Shown here one piece after another: positions 1 through 10,546 of a stretch of DNA of 64,000 nucleotides (position 1 is the first letter of the stretch; each line of letters begins with the position of its first letter). A program made the translations under genes and the position numbers. Source of the stretch: an uncultured Phocaeicola sp. (GTDB lineage Bacteria > Bacteroidota > Bacteroidia > Bacteroidales > Bacteroidaceae); the NCBI GenBank assembly GCA_944320855.1, contig CALUJF010000007.1:19530-83529 (forward strand). Direction: 5' to 3'. The notes beneath the pieces are model-generated. The model was not told where the DNA came from, ran no database searches, and was given only the letters and a program-made list of their open reading frames with translations.

Positions 1-785
1 TTGAAAGCTATTGGTTCGGTGAAGCATATCTTTTTCTCTTTTACATATGCCACAGTTCCTTCTTCCTTAGTTTCAGCGAATGGATAATAATGGCCATGGA
101 TACCGTACTTGTGCAATTCATGTTGTATCACAGGGTCGTCATTCCAGAAAATGAAGGCATCATTTTCTGTCTGGTTCTGAATTATCCTGAACTTGGCATC
201 TACATAGTTCTGCATCTTGTATTCATATCTGTCAAGATGGTCTGGCGTGATATTCATCAGTACAGCAATATTGGCATGGAAGTCGTACATGTTGTCAAGC
301 TGGAAACTGCTCAGCTCAATAACATAATAGTCATAGTTGCATTCTGCCACCTGATATGCAAAGCTCTGTCCGATATTTCCGGCAAGTCCTACATTCATAC
401 CGGCCTTCTTGAATATATGGTATATCAGCGAAGTAGTGGTAGTTTTACCATTGCTTCCGGTGATACATATCATCTTGGCATTAGTGTATCTTCCGGCGAA
501 TTCTATTTCAGATATTATAGGAATGTTCTTTTCCTTAATCTTCAATATCATAGGTACATCGTTAGGTATTCCGGGGCTTTTGATAACCTCGTCTGCATTA
601 AGTATAAGTTCCTCTGTGTGCTTCCCTTCTTCCCATGCAATACCCTTGCTGTCAAGCATATACTTATACTTGTCCTTAATCATTGACATATCCGACACGA
701 ATGTGTCAAAACTTTTCTTTTTTGCCAATACGGCAGCTCCCGCTCCGCTTTCTCCGGCTCCTAAAATGACAATTCTTTTTGCCAT
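1..785 (-). CDS. murD: UDP-N-acetylmuramoylalanine--D-glutamate ligase, 5' part only (runs off the window)
   Basis: Adds D-glutamate to UDP-MurNAc-L-Ala in the cytoplasm during peptidoglycan precursor synthesis. The minus-strand frame opens at the ATG at 785 (MAKRIVILGAGESG, an N-terminal nucleotide-binding glycine-rich turn) and stays open to base 1. The ATP-binding loop TGSNGKTTTT lies near residue 110, followed by a Mur-ligase central domain with LMNITPDHLDRY. About 261 codons are visible; the C-terminal domain lies outside the window. It is the last visible gene of the dcw cluster and starts 13 bp after the mraY stop codon, so it is probably co-transcribed. Confidence 0.95.
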   Translation of the reverse strand, partial: MAKRIVILGAGESGAGAAVLAKKKSFDTFVSDMSMIKDKYKYMLDSKGIAWEEGKHTEELILNADEVIKSPGIPNDVPMILKIKEKNIPIISEIEFAGRYTNAKMICITGSNGKTTTTSLIYHIFKKAGMNVGLAGNIGQSFAYQVAECNYDYYVIELSSFQLDNMYDFHANIAVLMNITPDHLDRYEYKMQNYVDAKFRIIQNQTENDAFIFWNDDPVIQHELHKYGIHGHYYPFAETKEEGTVAYVKEKKICFTEPIAF

Positions 786-798
786 GGTAAAAACAGTT

Positions 799-2067
799 TT
801 ATCTTATTTTTAATGTTATTATCGTTATTGCAGCCAGGACTATTGTTACTATCCAGAATCTTACGGTAATCTTTGATTCGTGGAACACGCTTTGAGGTCC
901 TGTAAATATGTATGAACAATTAGGGTCGAGTTGTGCCATAGTTGTTCTGAAATGGTCGTGTATAGGTGCTCTTTTGAAAACCCTCTGTTTGATGCCTTTT
1001 TTCTTTCCTCTCTGGAAATATTTCACTTGCAGTATTACTGACAGGTTTTCCACGAGGAAGACTCCACACAGTATCGGGATGAGCAACTCCTTATGTATTA
1101 TTATAGCGAAAACAGCTATGATACCGCCTATTGTCAGACTGCCTGTATCTCCCATGAATACTTGTGCCGGGAATGCATTATACCACAGAAAACCTATCAG
1201 GGCACCTATGAATGCACAAATGAAGATAACGAGTTCTTCGCTTCTCGGTATATACATTATATTAAGGTAGGATGCATATTCTATATGACTTGACACATAG
1301 GCTAATATTCCCAAGGTTACACCTATTATAGCCGAGTTGCCGGCGGTCATTCCATCCATACCGTCATTTAGGTTTGCACCGTTTGAAACGGCTGTTACTA
1401 CAAAAATAGTAATTATTACAAATACCACCCATCCGGCAGACTGTGCATGCTTGCCTAAGAAACCGACGAAGTCGGCATAGTCAAGATTGTTGTTCTTGAA
1501 AAACGGAATAGTGGTTTTTGTGGACTTCTCGTTTTGTACTTTATGAATTACATCTACCACTTCACCGTCTTTCTGTATCTCGACATTCTCGCGTATCACT
1601 ACATCCGGGCTTAGATAGAGTGTAAGTCCGACTATGAATCCCAAACCTACCTGGCCTATGATTTTGAACTTGCCGTGCAGGCCTTCCTTGTCTTTTTTGA
1701 AAACTTTTATGTAATCGTCAAGGAATCCGAGTGTTCCCAACCATATAGTTGTTATCAGCATGAGTATCATGTAGACATTATGCAACTTTCCCAACAGCAG
1801 ACAAGGTATCAGTATGGCTACTATGATTATGATACCGCCCATTGTCGGAATACCCTTTTTGTTTACATTGAAAGGGTCGATAGATGCATCTCTTTGTATC
1901 TCTGTTATTTGCTTCTTTTTCAGCTTGTTGATAAAATACTCACCAAATATGGCTGAAATAAGCAGCGACAGTATTACGGCCATGAGTGCTCTGAAAGATA
2001 CATAGCCGAACATCCTCGCTCCCGGAAAATCAAATTGCTCTAAATAATTGAATAGATAATATAACAT
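799..2067 (-). CDS. mraY: Phospho-N-acetylmuramoyl-pentapeptide transferase
   Basis: Integral membrane enzyme that transfers phospho-MurNAc-pentapeptide to undecaprenyl phosphate, giving lipid I. The 422-residue product has many hydrophobic segments and the family motifs DDYIKVFK (about 117-124), NLNDGMDG (232-239), MGDTGS (305-310) and APIHDHF (367-373). It is about 60 residues longer than the E. coli enzyme, mostly because of a polar stretch at about 155-200, an insertion typical of Bacteroidetes MraY. It lies between murE and murD in the dcw operon. Confidence 0.97.
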   Translation of the reverse strand: MLYYLFNYLEQFDFPGARMFGYVSFRALMAVILSLLISAIFGEYFINKLKKKQITEIQRDASIDPFNVNKKGIPTMGGIIIIVAILIPCLLLGKLHNVYMILMLITTIWLGTLGFLDDYIKVFKKDKEGLHGKFKIIGQVGLGFIVGLTLYLSPDVVIRENVEIQKDGEVVDVIHKVQNEKSTKTTIPFFKNNNLDYADFVGFLGKHAQSAGWVVFVIITIFVVTAVSNGANLNDGMDGMTAGNSAIIGVTLGILAYVSSHIEYASYLNIMYIPRSEELVIFICAFIGALIGFLWYNAFPAQVFMGDTGSLTIGGIIAVFAIIIHKELLIPILCGVFLVENLSVILQVKYFQRGKKKGIKQRVFKRAPIHDHFRTTMAQLDPNCSYIFTGPQSVFHESKITVRFWIVTIVLAAITIITLKIR

Positions 2068-2111
2068 TGTTCCTGTCTTTTTATTTACTTAGGAGTTTGA
2101 ATCATAGGAAA

Positions 2112-3563
2112 TCAGTTGAGAAATATTTCTCTAACTACTTCTTTGTCGTCAAAATGGTATTTCACTCCCTTTATATCCTGGTAATTCTCGTGTCCTTTAC
2201 CGGCTATTAGTATAACATCACCCTGATTAGCCAGCATACATGCTGTGCGTATTGCCTCTTTTCTGTCTGTTATAGCCAATACCTTCTTCATTTCTTCTTT
2301 GTTTAGTCCGGCAAGCATATCATTGATGATGTCCTGTGGCTCTTCAAAGCGGGGATTGTCTGATGTTATAATGACTTTGTCGCTTTGCTTTACAGATTCC
2401 TGTGCCATCAATGGTCTTTTACCTTTATCTCTGTTTCCACCTGCGCCAACTACTGTAATAACCTTTCCTCGTCCTTTCAGTACATCATGTATGGCGTTGA
2501 GTACGTTGACCAAAGCATCAGGAGTATGAGCATAATCAACTATGGCAGTGTAACCTTGTGGTGAACGCATTGAGTCAAAACGTCCGCTCACCGGTTTCAG
2601 AACACTTAGCTGTAGCAGAATATCTTCAGCTTTCTTGCCAAGCATATATGCTGCTCCATAAACAGCAAGCAGGTTATAAGCATTGAATCGGCCGATAAAC
2701 TGTACATTAACTTCCGTATTGTTTATATCCATCAGCATACCTTCAAATCCGTCTTCCAGTACTTTGCCTTTAAAGTCGGCCATAGTCCTCAGCGAATATG
2801 TTGCTACCTTAGCTTTAGTGTTTTGTACCATTACCATTCCGTTCTTGTCGTCGGCATTGGTAAGTGCAAAAGCAGTCTTTGGAAGTCCGTCAAAAAATGT
2901 TTTTTTTGCTTTCAGGTAATTCTCTACAGTCTTGTGGTAGTCCAAATGGTCTCTTGTCAGATTTGTAAAGATACCTCCTGCAAATTTAAGTCCGCCGATT
3001 CTTTTCTGTGCCACAGAGTGTGAACTGACTTCCATGAAAGCATATTTGCAACCTTCGTTGGCCATTCTTCCCAAAAGCTTGTTTAGTGTGATAGGATCAG
3101 GTGTAGTATGTTCTGTAGGGATAGCTTCACCGTCAATGTAATTGCATACGGTTGATATAAGTCCTACCTTATATCCGAAGGCTCTGAACATATTATATAA
3201 TAAGGTGGCAATAGTGGTTTTGCCGTTTGTTCCTGTCACACCTACAAGGTCAAGCTTCTCGGTCGGATTACCGTAGAATGTTGTTGCTATTTTTCCGACG
3301 GCATCTTCTGTATCGCTTATTATTACATAAGTTACACCCTCAACTGTAGTTTCCGGCAACTTTTCGCATATTATGGTCTTGGCTCCAAGTTCAATAGCTT
3401 TTCCTATATAGTTGTGGCCGTCGGCCTGAGTTCCTCTTATTGCGATAAATGCATTACCATCCTTTATGTTTCTGGAGTCGATTTCTATTCCGTTTACGTT
3501 AGTTTCTTCATTACCGGCAATTTCATATTTACCGGCAAGTCTTAGTAAATCTTTTAGAATCAT
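2112..3563 (-). CDS. murE: UDP-N-acetylmuramoyl-tripeptide synthetase (meso-DAP adding)
   Basis: Adds the third amino acid to UDP-MurNAc-L-Ala-D-Glu in the cytoplasm. The 483 residues show the P-loop GTNGKTT at 111-117, HTTPDP at about 152, and DNPR at 402-405, the signature associated with meso-diaminopimelate specificity. Length is normal for the family. It lies between ftsI and mraY with short gaps (22 and 44 bp), consistent with one operon. Confidence 0.97.
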   Translation of the reverse strand: MILKDLLRLAGKYEIAGNEETNVNGIEIDSRNIKDGNAFIAIRGTQADGHNYIGKAIELGAKTIICEKLPETTVEGVTYVIISDTEDAVGKIATTFYGNPTEKLDLVGVTGTNGKTTIATLLYNMFRAFGYKVGLISTVCNYIDGEAIPTEHTTPDPITLNKLLGRMANEGCKYAFMEVSSHSVAQKRIGGLKFAGGIFTNLTRDHLDYHKTVENYLKAKKTFFDGLPKTAFALTNADDKNGMVMVQNTKAKVATYSLRTMADFKGKVLEDGFEGMLMDINNTEVNVQFIGRFNAYNLLAVYGAAYMLGKKAEDILLQLSVLKPVSGRFDSMRSPQGYTAIVDYAHTPDALVNVLNAIHDVLKGRGKVITVVGAGGNRDKGKRPLMAQESVKQSDKVIITSDNPRFEEPQDIINDMLAGLNKEEMKKVLAITDRKEAIRTACMLANQGDVILIAGKGHENYQDIKGVKYHFDDKEVVREIFLN

Positions 3564-3585
3564 AGATATCTGTTTTTTTAGTTCT

Positions 3586-5703
3586 TTAATGTTTTAAAGT
3601 CAATGTTATCGTTTGCCCTTTTCTGGCAGTGCTGCCTGGCGTTATACTCTGAGATACCACCTTACCCATACCGTTCAGTCTGACCGTCAAGCCTTTTTCT
3701 TCAAGCAGAAATACGGCATCTTTGGCTCCCATACCCCTGACATTGGGTACAAGCTTTTCGTTCAGAGTGATTTCACTCAACCGTATGTTGTTGCTTTCGC
3801 TTGAAGCTTTGCACCATTCAATGTCACTTCCCGGCTCATTGTAATTAATGTCTAATTCGTTAAGAATATGAGTTGTTTCGTGAACATTTCCATTCTTGGT
3901 GTCGGGAATCATTACAGAAGTAGAATCCTTAGCCTGTGCCAAGTCAAAGAACAGATATTTTGCATATACTCGTTCTGCAATCTTGCTGAATACGCTACCG
4001 GCCTGTACACCTCCGGATGGACTCGCTTTAGGAGCCTGAATCGCAACGTAGCAACTGTACATAGGTTTCTCCGAAGGAAAATATCCGCAGAAACTTACAA
4101 GGTGTTTTGTTACTCCGCTTTTATATCCGGCCTTTCCTTGTGAAATCTGTGCAGTACCTGTTTTACCTGATACGCTGAAAAGCTTGCTTCCGGCCGGTTT
4201 CGCAAGTCCGTTGGCTACAACGCTTTTTAGTATCATCTGTATCTGCTCAAGGGTATTGTCCGAACATATCTGTTCGTTAATTACCTCTGTAGGGAAATCC
4301 TTTATAGTGTTTCCATCCTTTGTTATGGCCTTTACAAACTTCGGTTTTACCATTTTCCCATTATTGGCTATGGCATTGTAGAAGTTCAAGATGTATATTG
4401 GCGGAATCTGTGTCTCGTAACCGATGCTCATCCATGGCAGCGTGGTCTTGGCAAAATATCTCTCCTTAGGCCCTAAGATTCTTGGACTGGCCTCACCAAC
4501 GAACCCAAGATCCAATGGAGTGTCGATATTCATCCTTTTAAGTCCGTCTATGAATTTTTGCGGATTGTTTCCATAAAATTGGTCTATTATCTTTGATACA
4601 CCGATGTTGGATGAAACTTCAAGGATTTTTGTCACGTCTATTACTCCATAACCTCCCTTATACCAGTTCCAGTCCCTCATCTTACTGCCATGCATGTTTA
4701 CAATACCCTGTTCGGTGTCTACTTCATAATCAGGAGTGATGTATCCGTCTTCCATTGCCACCATAATAGAGGCAGTCTTGAATGTAGAACCCGGCTCCAT
4801 AAGGTTGCTTACTGCTAAGTTTCTCATCTCGTAGTATTTTCCGTCGCCGGCTCTTGTCATATTGACATTAGCCTTTACATCTCCTGTCTTGACTTCCATT
4901 ACAATGGCTACACCTGCCTCTGCTTCAAGATTCGTTAATTGGTCTACGAGAGCTTTTTCGGCAATATCCTGCATATCAACATCAATTGTTGTTATAAGGT
5001 CGCATCCGTCTACAGGCTCTTTGTCCACAATGTTAAGATACATGTTTCTTACTTTCTGCCTGTGAGTGATTCCTACCTCTCCTTTCAGGTACTTGTCGTA
5101 TGTAAGCTCCAGACCATTCTTTGCACCTAAGGCGGTGTCGGGATATAAATCCCCCAATGTCCTCATCGCTAACGAACCGAAAGGTTTCTTTCTTTGGTTG
5201 TATGCAAGCTCATGAAGTCCGCTTGTATATCTGTTCAGGCATAATACGGGAAGTTTCTTTACTTCTTTGTATTCTATGTATGAGATTCTTTTGGGATATA
5301 GCAGATAATTTCTGCTTCCTAATTTCCTCCCTTTTAAAATGGTCTTTCTGAATTCTGCGGCACTTTTATCCGGAAATATTCTGTGAAGTCCTTCGCAAAT
5401 CTCTTGCAGATGATTCATCAGCATGGTATCTTTCTTCACCCCACCGGCTTTGAAGTCCATGTATATTCTGAACTCGGGCAGGCTGCTGGCCATAAGCTTC
5501 CCGTCTGCAGAGATTATATTGCCTCTTGTCGGAAATACTATGACATTTTCTCTCACGAATCTGTCTGCCACATCTTTCCAGTACTGTCTTTCTGCAAACA
5601 TAATAATGCCGGCCTTTACGATTACTGCAATGGCCAAAAGAGCCATTATCAGAACGAAAAAGGTATATCTAAGAGTAATATTCTTATGTCCGGGTATCAT
5701 CAA
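3586..5703 (-). CDS. ftsI: Division transpeptidase (class B PBP, FtsI/PBP3 type) with C-terminal PASTA domain
   Basis: Septal peptidoglycan DD-transpeptidase anchored in the inner membrane. The 705-residue product has one N-terminal membrane segment (about 14-36), a dimerisation domain, and the transpeptidase motifs SxxK (S306-K309), SSN (364-366) and KTG (514-516). The last 60 residues form a PASTA domain beginning near LVPNVRGM. The start overlaps the end of the upstream ftsL-like gene by 4 bp, indicating translational coupling. Confidence 0.95.
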   Translation of the reverse strand: MMIPGHKNITLRYTFFVLIMALLAIAVIVKAGIIMFAERQYWKDVADRFVRENVIVFPTRGNIISADGKLMASSLPEFRIYMDFKAGGVKKDTMLMNHLQEICEGLHRIFPDKSAAEFRKTILKGRKLGSRNYLLYPKRISYIEYKEVKKLPVLCLNRYTSGLHELAYNQRKKPFGSLAMRTLGDLYPDTALGAKNGLELTYDKYLKGEVGITHRQKVRNMYLNIVDKEPVDGCDLITTIDVDMQDIAEKALVDQLTNLEAEAGVAIVMEVKTGDVKANVNMTRAGDGKYYEMRNLAVSNLMEPGSTFKTASIMVAMEDGYITPDYEVDTEQGIVNMHGSKMRDWNWYKGGYGVIDVTKILEVSSNIGVSKIIDQFYGNNPQKFIDGLKRMNIDTPLDLGFVGEASPRILGPKERYFAKTTLPWMSIGYETQIPPIYILNFYNAIANNGKMVKPKFVKAITKDGNTIKDFPTEVINEQICSDNTLEQIQMILKSVVANGLAKPAGSKLFSVSGKTGTAQISQGKAGYKSGVTKHLVSFCGYFPSEKPMYSCYVAIQAPKASPSGGVQAGSVFSKIAERVYAKYLFFDLAQAKDSTSVMIPDTKNGNVHETTHILNELDINYNEPGSDIEWCKASSESNNIRLSEITLNEKLVPNVRGMGAKDAVFLLEEKGLTVRLNGMGKVVSQSITPGSTARKGQTITLTLKH

Positions 5704-6056
5704 TAATCCTCCTTTATCAAATATGGTGGTTGTGTCGAAGTCGCAATAGGCGTTCCTTTTTCCGAAATATAGGTTTCTATTCTTGACTGTCGGCTTTTTT
5801 CTGTCAGTTCGGATGAAATAGTCAGGGCATCGTATTTGATGTCTGTCAGCTCTTTTTTGAGCTTGTCTATTTCAATCATTTCTCTTTGGCTGGAATATCT
5901 GTTGTCGATGTATACAATTGTCAGTACCACAATCAGGCACAACAGGTTAATCTGCCTCTTAAAGAAATCATGGGCCAGAATATCACCTCCAAGAATACTC
6001 TTCCATGTGACACCGGAATTCTTATGCTCGTTGTTTGAATAATCTTTGTTACCCAT
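5700..6056 (-). CDS. ftsL: FtsL-like cell division protein
   Basis: Small bitopic protein of 118 residues. A basic cytoplasmic part is followed by one membrane helix (about 36-53) and a helical, probably coiled-coil, segment (EIDKLKKELTDIKY and onward) ending in a short Pro-rich tail. Primary sequence of FtsL is poorly conserved. The call rests on topology and position between rsmH and ftsI, with a 4-bp overlap into ftsI. Expected role: divisome assembly with the FtsI transpeptidase. Confidence 0.8.
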   Translation of the reverse strand: MGNKDYSNNEHKNSGVTWKSILGGDILAHDFFKRQINLLCLIVVLTIVYIDNRYSSQREMIEIDKLKKELTDIKYDALTISSELTEKSRQSRIETYISEKGTPIATSTQPPYLIKEDY

Positions 6057-6067
6057 ATCTTTTACTG

Positions 6068-6982
6068 TTATTTCTTTTCTGCTATTCTTAGTTTCGCGCT
6101 TCTTGATCTCGGATTTGTTTCTACTTCTTCATCAGTAGGAACAATGACCTTGTTGTTGATAATCTTGAAAGGCGTTTTTACATTACCGAAAAAGTCCTGT
6201 TCGGTCTTGCCTTCAATATTACCGGTCTTCATTATGTTCTTAACCATTCTGTCCTCAAGCGAGTGATAAGTTATCACGGAAAGTCTTCCACCCGGTTTGA
6301 GAACTTCCGAAGCCGACAACAGCATCTCTTTAAGAGCTTCCATCTCCTGATTTACTTCAATTCTGAGCGCCTGAAAAACTTTTGCCAGTTCTTTCTTCTC
6401 TCTTTCCCTGCCGTATAAAGGTTTTACAACTTCAAGGAAGTCCCCAATCGTTTCGAACTGTTTTGTAGCTCTACGCTTTACTAACGTTGAGGCTAATTTC
6501 CTGCTGTTCTTCAATTCACCGTACAGATAGAAGATGTCAGCTAACTTTTCCTCGTCATAATTATTGACGATATCGGCAGCTGTCATACCTGCTCTTTTAT
6601 TCATTCGCATGTCCAGCTTACCTTCGAAACGGAATGAAAACCCTCTCTCGGAATCATCAAAATGATGGGATGATACACCAAGGTCGGCCAAAATGCCGTC
6701 CACCTCTGTAACACCGTAATATTTCAAGAAATTCTTCAGATATCTGAAATTACTTCTCACGAAAGTAAATCTGCTGTCTTTGACGATGTTGTTCTCTGCA
6801 TCCTCATCCTGGTCGAAACTGTAGAGCTTACAGCCTTTTCCCATCCTTCTTAAGATTTCTTTAGAGTGTCCACCACCGCCAAATGTGACATCAACGTATA
6901 TGCCGTTTTCCTTTAAGTCCAATCCGTTTATGCTTTCGTCCAGTAACACTGGTATGTGGTATGTCTGTTTTACATCGTCCAT
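6068..6982 (-). CDS. rsmH: 16S rRNA (cytosine1402-N4)-methyltransferase
   Basis: SAM-dependent methyltransferase (formerly MraW) acting on C1402 of 16S rRNA. The 304-residue product shows the SAM-binding stretch YVDVTFGGGGHS near residue 30, LADLGVSSHHFD near 98, and the conserved C-terminal NPRSRSAKLRIAE. Length is typical. It is the first gene of the dcw cluster here, and no mraZ precedes it. It is transcribed divergently from the glycine-lipid genes. Confidence 0.96.
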   Translation of the reverse strand: MDDVKQTYHIPVLLDESINGLDLKENGIYVDVTFGGGGHSKEILRRMGKGCKLYSFDQDEDAENNIVKDSRFTFVRSNFRYLKNFLKYYGVTEVDGILADLGVSSHHFDDSERGFSFRFEGKLDMRMNKRAGMTAADIVNNYDEEKLADIFYLYGELKNSRKLASTLVKRRATKQFETIGDFLEVVKPLYGREREKKELAKVFQALRIEVNQEMEALKEMLLSASEVLKPGGRLSVITYHSLEDRMVKNIMKTGNIEGKTEQDFFGNVKTPFKIINNKVIVPTDEEVETNPRSRSAKLRIAEKK

Positions 6983-7275
6983 AAATGCTGTTATTATATG
7001 CTTTATACCTTATTTATCCAAATTAGGCGTAAAATTATAAATTTCCTTACAAAAAACAGCTATCGTAGAATGAAAATCTTTCCAAAAGTTATCAACAGGT
7101 ATCGGACGGTATTGTAGAAAATCTTATATGTTTAAAATAAATGTAAAATCTTTGTCCATAAATATATTATTGCATAATTTTTAGCATGTAATTGTATAAT
7201 TTTCTCCTTAAAATGTAACTTTTTGCAAAAGATACACTATTTTTGCGCTGAATAACCTAAAAAATAATGTAATAT
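6983..7275. promoter_or_regulatory. Divergent intergenic region between rsmH and glsA
   Basis: This 293-bp AT-rich region has no convincing ORF and no trace of mraZ. On the plus strand TATTTTTG at 7238-7245 fits the Bacteroidales -7 consensus TAnnTTTG and lies 31 bp before the glsA ATG, but I see no good -33 element at the usual 19-21 bp spacing. It should also hold the promoter of the dcw operon on the minus strand; no clear match was found there. Confidence 0.45.
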
Positions 7276-8094
7276 ATGCCGGACAATTCTGTATTTCTGA
7301 TAGATATAGACAAAATATTAAAGGAAAAAGCAGGCAAAAAGGCCAGCCGTATTCCCCGTTTCCTTGTTTCTTATCTGAAGCGTATAGTTCATCAGGATGA
7401 GATAAACAGTTTCTTATCCAGCGTATCTGATAAGACGGGAGTGGATTTCCTTGGTGCCTGTATGGAATATCTGGATATAAAACTGGAAGTTGAGGGTTTG
7501 GAAAATCTGCCTGAAACAGGCTTGTGCACTTTTGTTTCAAACCATCCTTTGGGAGGACAGGACGGGATAGCATTGGGATATGTATTAGGCACCCACTACC
7601 ACGGCCGAATCAAATATCTGGTGAACGATTTGCTTATGAACCTGCATGGTCTGGCCCCGCTGTGTATTCCCATCAACAAGACGGGGTCGCAGTCGAGGGA
7701 TTTTCCGCGTATGGTGGAGGCAGGTTTCCGCTCGGACGAACATATCATAATGTTTCCGGCAGGGCTGTGTTCCCGAAGGAATAAAGGGGTGATAAAGGAC
7801 CTGGAATGGAAAAAGACTTTCATCACGAAAAGCATAGAGTCGCGGCGCGATGTGGTGCCGGTGCATTTTGAGGGAAGGAACTCGGATTTCTTTTATAACC
7901 TGGCCAATATCTGCAAGTCCGTGGGGATAAAGTTCAATATAGCAATGCTTTATCTGGCGGACGAGATGTACAGGAACAGGCATAAGACTTTCAGAATTAC
8001 CATAGGCAAGCCGATTCCATGGCAGACTTTCGACAGGACCCGTTCGCACGCGGAATGGGCAAATTATGTGCGTGAACTGGTCTATAAATTATAA
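7276..8094 (+). CDS. glsA: Acyltransferase of glycine-lipid synthesis (GlsA-like, PlsC superfamily)
   Basis: Predicted O-acyltransferase that adds the second acyl chain to an N-acyl (3-hydroxyacyl) glycine at the membrane. The 272-residue product carries the acyltransferase motif NHPLGGQD (89-96) and a downstream MFPAG block near 156. In Bacteroides thetaiotaomicron the glycine-lipid pathway is encoded by an adjacent acyltransferase pair, glsB and glsA; the same pair is adjacent here, which is the main reason for the name. Base composition changes inside the gene, from AT-rich at the 5' end to GC-rich after about 7.65 kb. Confidence 0.8.
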   Translation: MPDNSVFLIDIDKILKEKAGKKASRIPRFLVSYLKRIVHQDEINSFLSSVSDKTGVDFLGACMEYLDIKLEVEGLENLPETGLCTFVSNHPLGGQDGIALGYVLGTHYHGRIKYLVNDLLMNLHGLAPLCIPINKTGSQSRDFPRMVEAGFRSDEHIIMFPAGLCSRRNKGVIKDLEWKKTFITKSIESRRDVVPVHFEGRNSDFFYNLANICKSVGIKFNIAMLYLADEMYRNRHKTFRITIGKPIPWQTFDRTRSHAEWANYVRELVYKL

Positions 8095-8125
8095 GTACAG
8101 CAAAGAAAACAACAAGAGAAGATAT

Positions 8126-9103
8126 ATGGAAGATATTATTGCTCCGATTGACAAGGAGATTTTGAAATCGGAATTGACGGAAGAAAAGCGATTGAGATTT
8201 ACTAACAAGAGTAACAACGAGATATATATCGTCACGTGGAAGGACTCGCCCAATGTGCTGAAGGAGATAGGACGGCTGCGCGAGATTGCTTTCCGCGAGG
8301 CCGGGGGCGGAACAGGGAAATCGCTCGACCTGGATGAATACGACCTGATGGAGAACCCGTACAAGCAGCTGGTGGTATGGAACCCGGATGCGGAGGAGAT
8401 TCTTGGGGGCTACCGCTATCTGTTTGGCGACGAGGTGGAGTTCGACGGGCACGGGAAGCCTGTGCTGGCTACGGCCCATATGTTCGATTTCTCGGAGAAG
8501 TTCCTGAAGGAGTATCTTCCATATACGGTGGAACTGGGGCGTTCGTTCGTGACGCTCGAGTATCAGTCGAGCCGTGCGGGTTCGAAGGGGCTTTTCGCGC
8601 TGGACAATCTCTGGGACGGCCTGGGGGCTCTCACGGTTATCAATCCTAAGATGAAGTATTATTTCGGGAAGATGACGATGTATCCAAGCTATAACCGTTA
8701 CGGGCGCGACATGATTCTTTATTTCCTGAACAAGCATTTCAGCGACCCTGACTCGCTGATTACTCCGGTCCAGCCGCTTGAGATAGAGACTGATGCGGGG
8801 CAGCTCGAGAAGCTGTTCTGCTGTGATTCTTTTAAGGAAGACTACAGGATTCTGAATACGGAGGTGAGGAAACTGGGATATAACATTCCTCCTCTGGTGA
8901 ATGCGTATATGAGTCTTTCGCCTACTATGCGTATGTTCGGGACGGCGATTAATTACGGTTTCGGCGATGTGGAGGAGACGGGGATTCTTATTGCCGTGGA
9001 CGAGATTCTGGAGGAGAAGCGTGTGAGGCATATAGAATCGTATATAAAGGAGCATCCGGAGGCGCTGAAGATTACTTCGGGCGCAAATCCTGTGGTGGGC
9101 TGA
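8126..9103 (+). CDS. glsB: GNAT/hemolysin-like N-acyltransferase of glycine-lipid synthesis (GlsB-like)
   Basis: Predicted to acylate the amino group of glycine with a 3-hydroxy fatty acid, the first step of glycine-lipid (and flavolipin-type) synthesis. The frame is open from 8066, but that start lies inside glsA; the ATG at 8126 (MEDIIAPIDKEIL), 31 bp after the glsA stop, gives 325 residues and is preferred. GNAT-like stretches include REIAFREAGGGTGKSLD, VWNPDAEEILGGYRY and VELGRSFV. It belongs to the same group as the OlsB-type ornithine-lipid N-acyltransferases. Confidence 0.8.
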   Translation: MEDIIAPIDKEILKSELTEEKRLRFTNKSNNEIYIVTWKDSPNVLKEIGRLREIAFREAGGGTGKSLDLDEYDLMENPYKQLVVWNPDAEEILGGYRYLFGDEVEFDGHGKPVLATAHMFDFSEKFLKEYLPYTVELGRSFVTLEYQSSRAGSKGLFALDNLWDGLGALTVINPKMKYYFGKMTMYPSYNRYGRDMILYFLNKHFSDPDSLITPVQPLEIETDAGQLEKLFCCDSFKEDYRILNTEVRKLGYNIPPLVNAYMSLSPTMRMFGTAINYGFGDVEETGILIAVDEILEEKRVRHIESYIKEHPEALKITSGANPVVG

Positions 9104-9106
9104 CGG

Positions 9107-10444
9107 ATGATGATGGACTGGGGACGACTGATATCGAACAAACGCCTCGGCCTGGAGCATCTGCATGAGGCGAGGAAGGACGACAGGACTGAGTTTCAGC
9201 GTGACTATGACCGGCTGATTTTCTCGGCTCCGTTCAGGAGGCTGCAGAACAAGACGCAGGTGTTTCCGCTGCCGGGAAGCGTGTTTGTGCATAACAGGCT
9301 TACGCACAGTCTGGAGGTGGCATGTGTGGGGCGCTCTCTGGGCAACGAGGTGTCGCGGATGCTGCTGGACAGGAGTCCGGCCCTGGCGGAAACGCATATA
9401 GGCGAGGCGGGGGCGATAGTGTCGGCGGCATGTCTGGCTCACGACCTGGGCAATCCGCCGTTCGGACACTCGGGCGAGAAGGCCATAGCGACGTATTTCA
9501 CCGAGGGAAAGGGGATGGAGCTGCGCGAGAGGCTGACACACGGGCAGTGGAGCGACATAACGAACTTCGAGGGGAATGCGAATGCTTTCCGCCTGCTTAC
9601 GCACCAGTTCAGGGGGCGGAGGCCGGGTGGGTTCGTGATGACGTATTCCACTCTGGCATCGATAGTGAAATATCCGTATGCGTCGGTACTGGCCGGGGGG
9701 AAGCAGAAGTTCGGCTTCTTCATGAGCGAGCAGAAGGAGTTCGAGAAGATAGCCGCCGAACTCGGAATGAAGAGGCTGAGCGCTGAGGGCGGGGCGGCAC
9801 GCTATGCGAGGCATCCGCTGGTGTACCTTGTGGAGGCGGCGGACGATATCTGCTATCAGATGATGGACATAGAGGATGCGTACAGGCTGAAGATCCTGGA
9901 CACGGAGCAGGCGAAGCGGCTCTACCGCGGATTCATGGACCCGGAGAGGGCGAGGCGCACGGAGGAGGTGTGCAGGATGGTGGCGGACGAGAACGAGCAG
10001 ATAGCGTATCTCAGGAGTGTGGCTATCGGGGTGATGGTGAAGGAATGTACGCGGGTGTTTGTGGAGAACGAGGAGAGCATCCTGAAGGGCGAGTTCGCGG
10101 GAACGCTCGTGGGAAGAATGGACGAGAGGGCAAGACGGGCGTACGAGGAGTGTTCGGAGGTGGCATACAGGAGGATTTACCGCTCGAAGGAGGTGGTGGA
10201 CGTGGAGTTGGCCGGATACAGGGTGATGTCTACTCTGACGGACCTGATGATAGAGGCGGTGATGAACCCGGAGAAGGCGTACTCCAGGCTGCTGATAAAC
10301 AGGGTGTCTGCACAGTATGACGTGGCGTCACCGACACTGTACGGAAGGATTATGGCTGTGCTGGACTATATATCGGGAATGACGGATGTATATGCGCTGG
10401 ACCTGTACAGGAAGATTAACGGGAACAGTCTGCCGGCGGTGTGA
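9107..10444 (+). CDS. dgt: Deoxyguanosinetriphosphate triphosphohydrolase (HD superfamily)
   Basis: Cytoplasmic dNTP triphosphohydrolase that releases triphosphate from dGTP. The 445-residue protein has the HD metal site: H67 in RLTHSLEVA and H112-D113 in LAHDLGNPPFGHSGE. It starts 3 bp after the glsB stop; three consecutive ATG codons (9107, 9110, 9113) could serve as start. Codon use is strongly GC-rich compared with the cell-wall cluster. Confidence 0.92.
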   Translation: MMMDWGRLISNKRLGLEHLHEARKDDRTEFQRDYDRLIFSAPFRRLQNKTQVFPLPGSVFVHNRLTHSLEVACVGRSLGNEVSRMLLDRSPALAETHIGEAGAIVSAACLAHDLGNPPFGHSGEKAIATYFTEGKGMELRERLTHGQWSDITNFEGNANAFRLLTHQFRGRRPGGFVMTYSTLASIVKYPYASVLAGGKQKFGFFMSEQKEFEKIAAELGMKRLSAEGGAARYARHPLVYLVEAADDICYQMMDIEDAYRLKILDTEQAKRLYRGFMDPERARRTEEVCRMVADENEQIAYLRSVAIGVMVKECTRVFVENEESILKGEFAGTLVGRMDERARRAYEECSEVAYRRIYRSKEVVDVELAGYRVMSTLTDLMIEAVMNPEKAYSRLLINRVSAQYDVASPTLYGRIMAVLDYISGMTDVYALDLYRKINGNSLPAV

Positions 10445-10546
10445 GGGTAATTGATAATTAAAAATTAAAAATTAATAATTAATAATGGGAAGCCGGTGGA
10501 GAGGGCTGAATGAAAATATGTTCTTCTGTCAAAAAAAAATAAATAT

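Noticed and set aside
7089-7098. DnaA-box-like TTATCAACA and a possible replication origin
   Set aside because: A single imperfect site without a cluster, dnaA gene or AT-rich unwinding pattern; chance match in AT-rich DNA.
8066-8125. Start of glsB at 8066
   Set aside because: It would overlap glsA by 29 bp and add 20 residues without family character; the ATG at 8126 is at a normal distance from the glsA stop.
7997-9814. A 605-codon open frame on the minus strand opposite glsB and dgt
   Set aside because: It is rich in Arg, His, Pro and Leu with no domain, and mirrors GC-rich codons of the plus-strand genes, whose products are clear family members. Similar antisense frames occur all along the GC-rich block.
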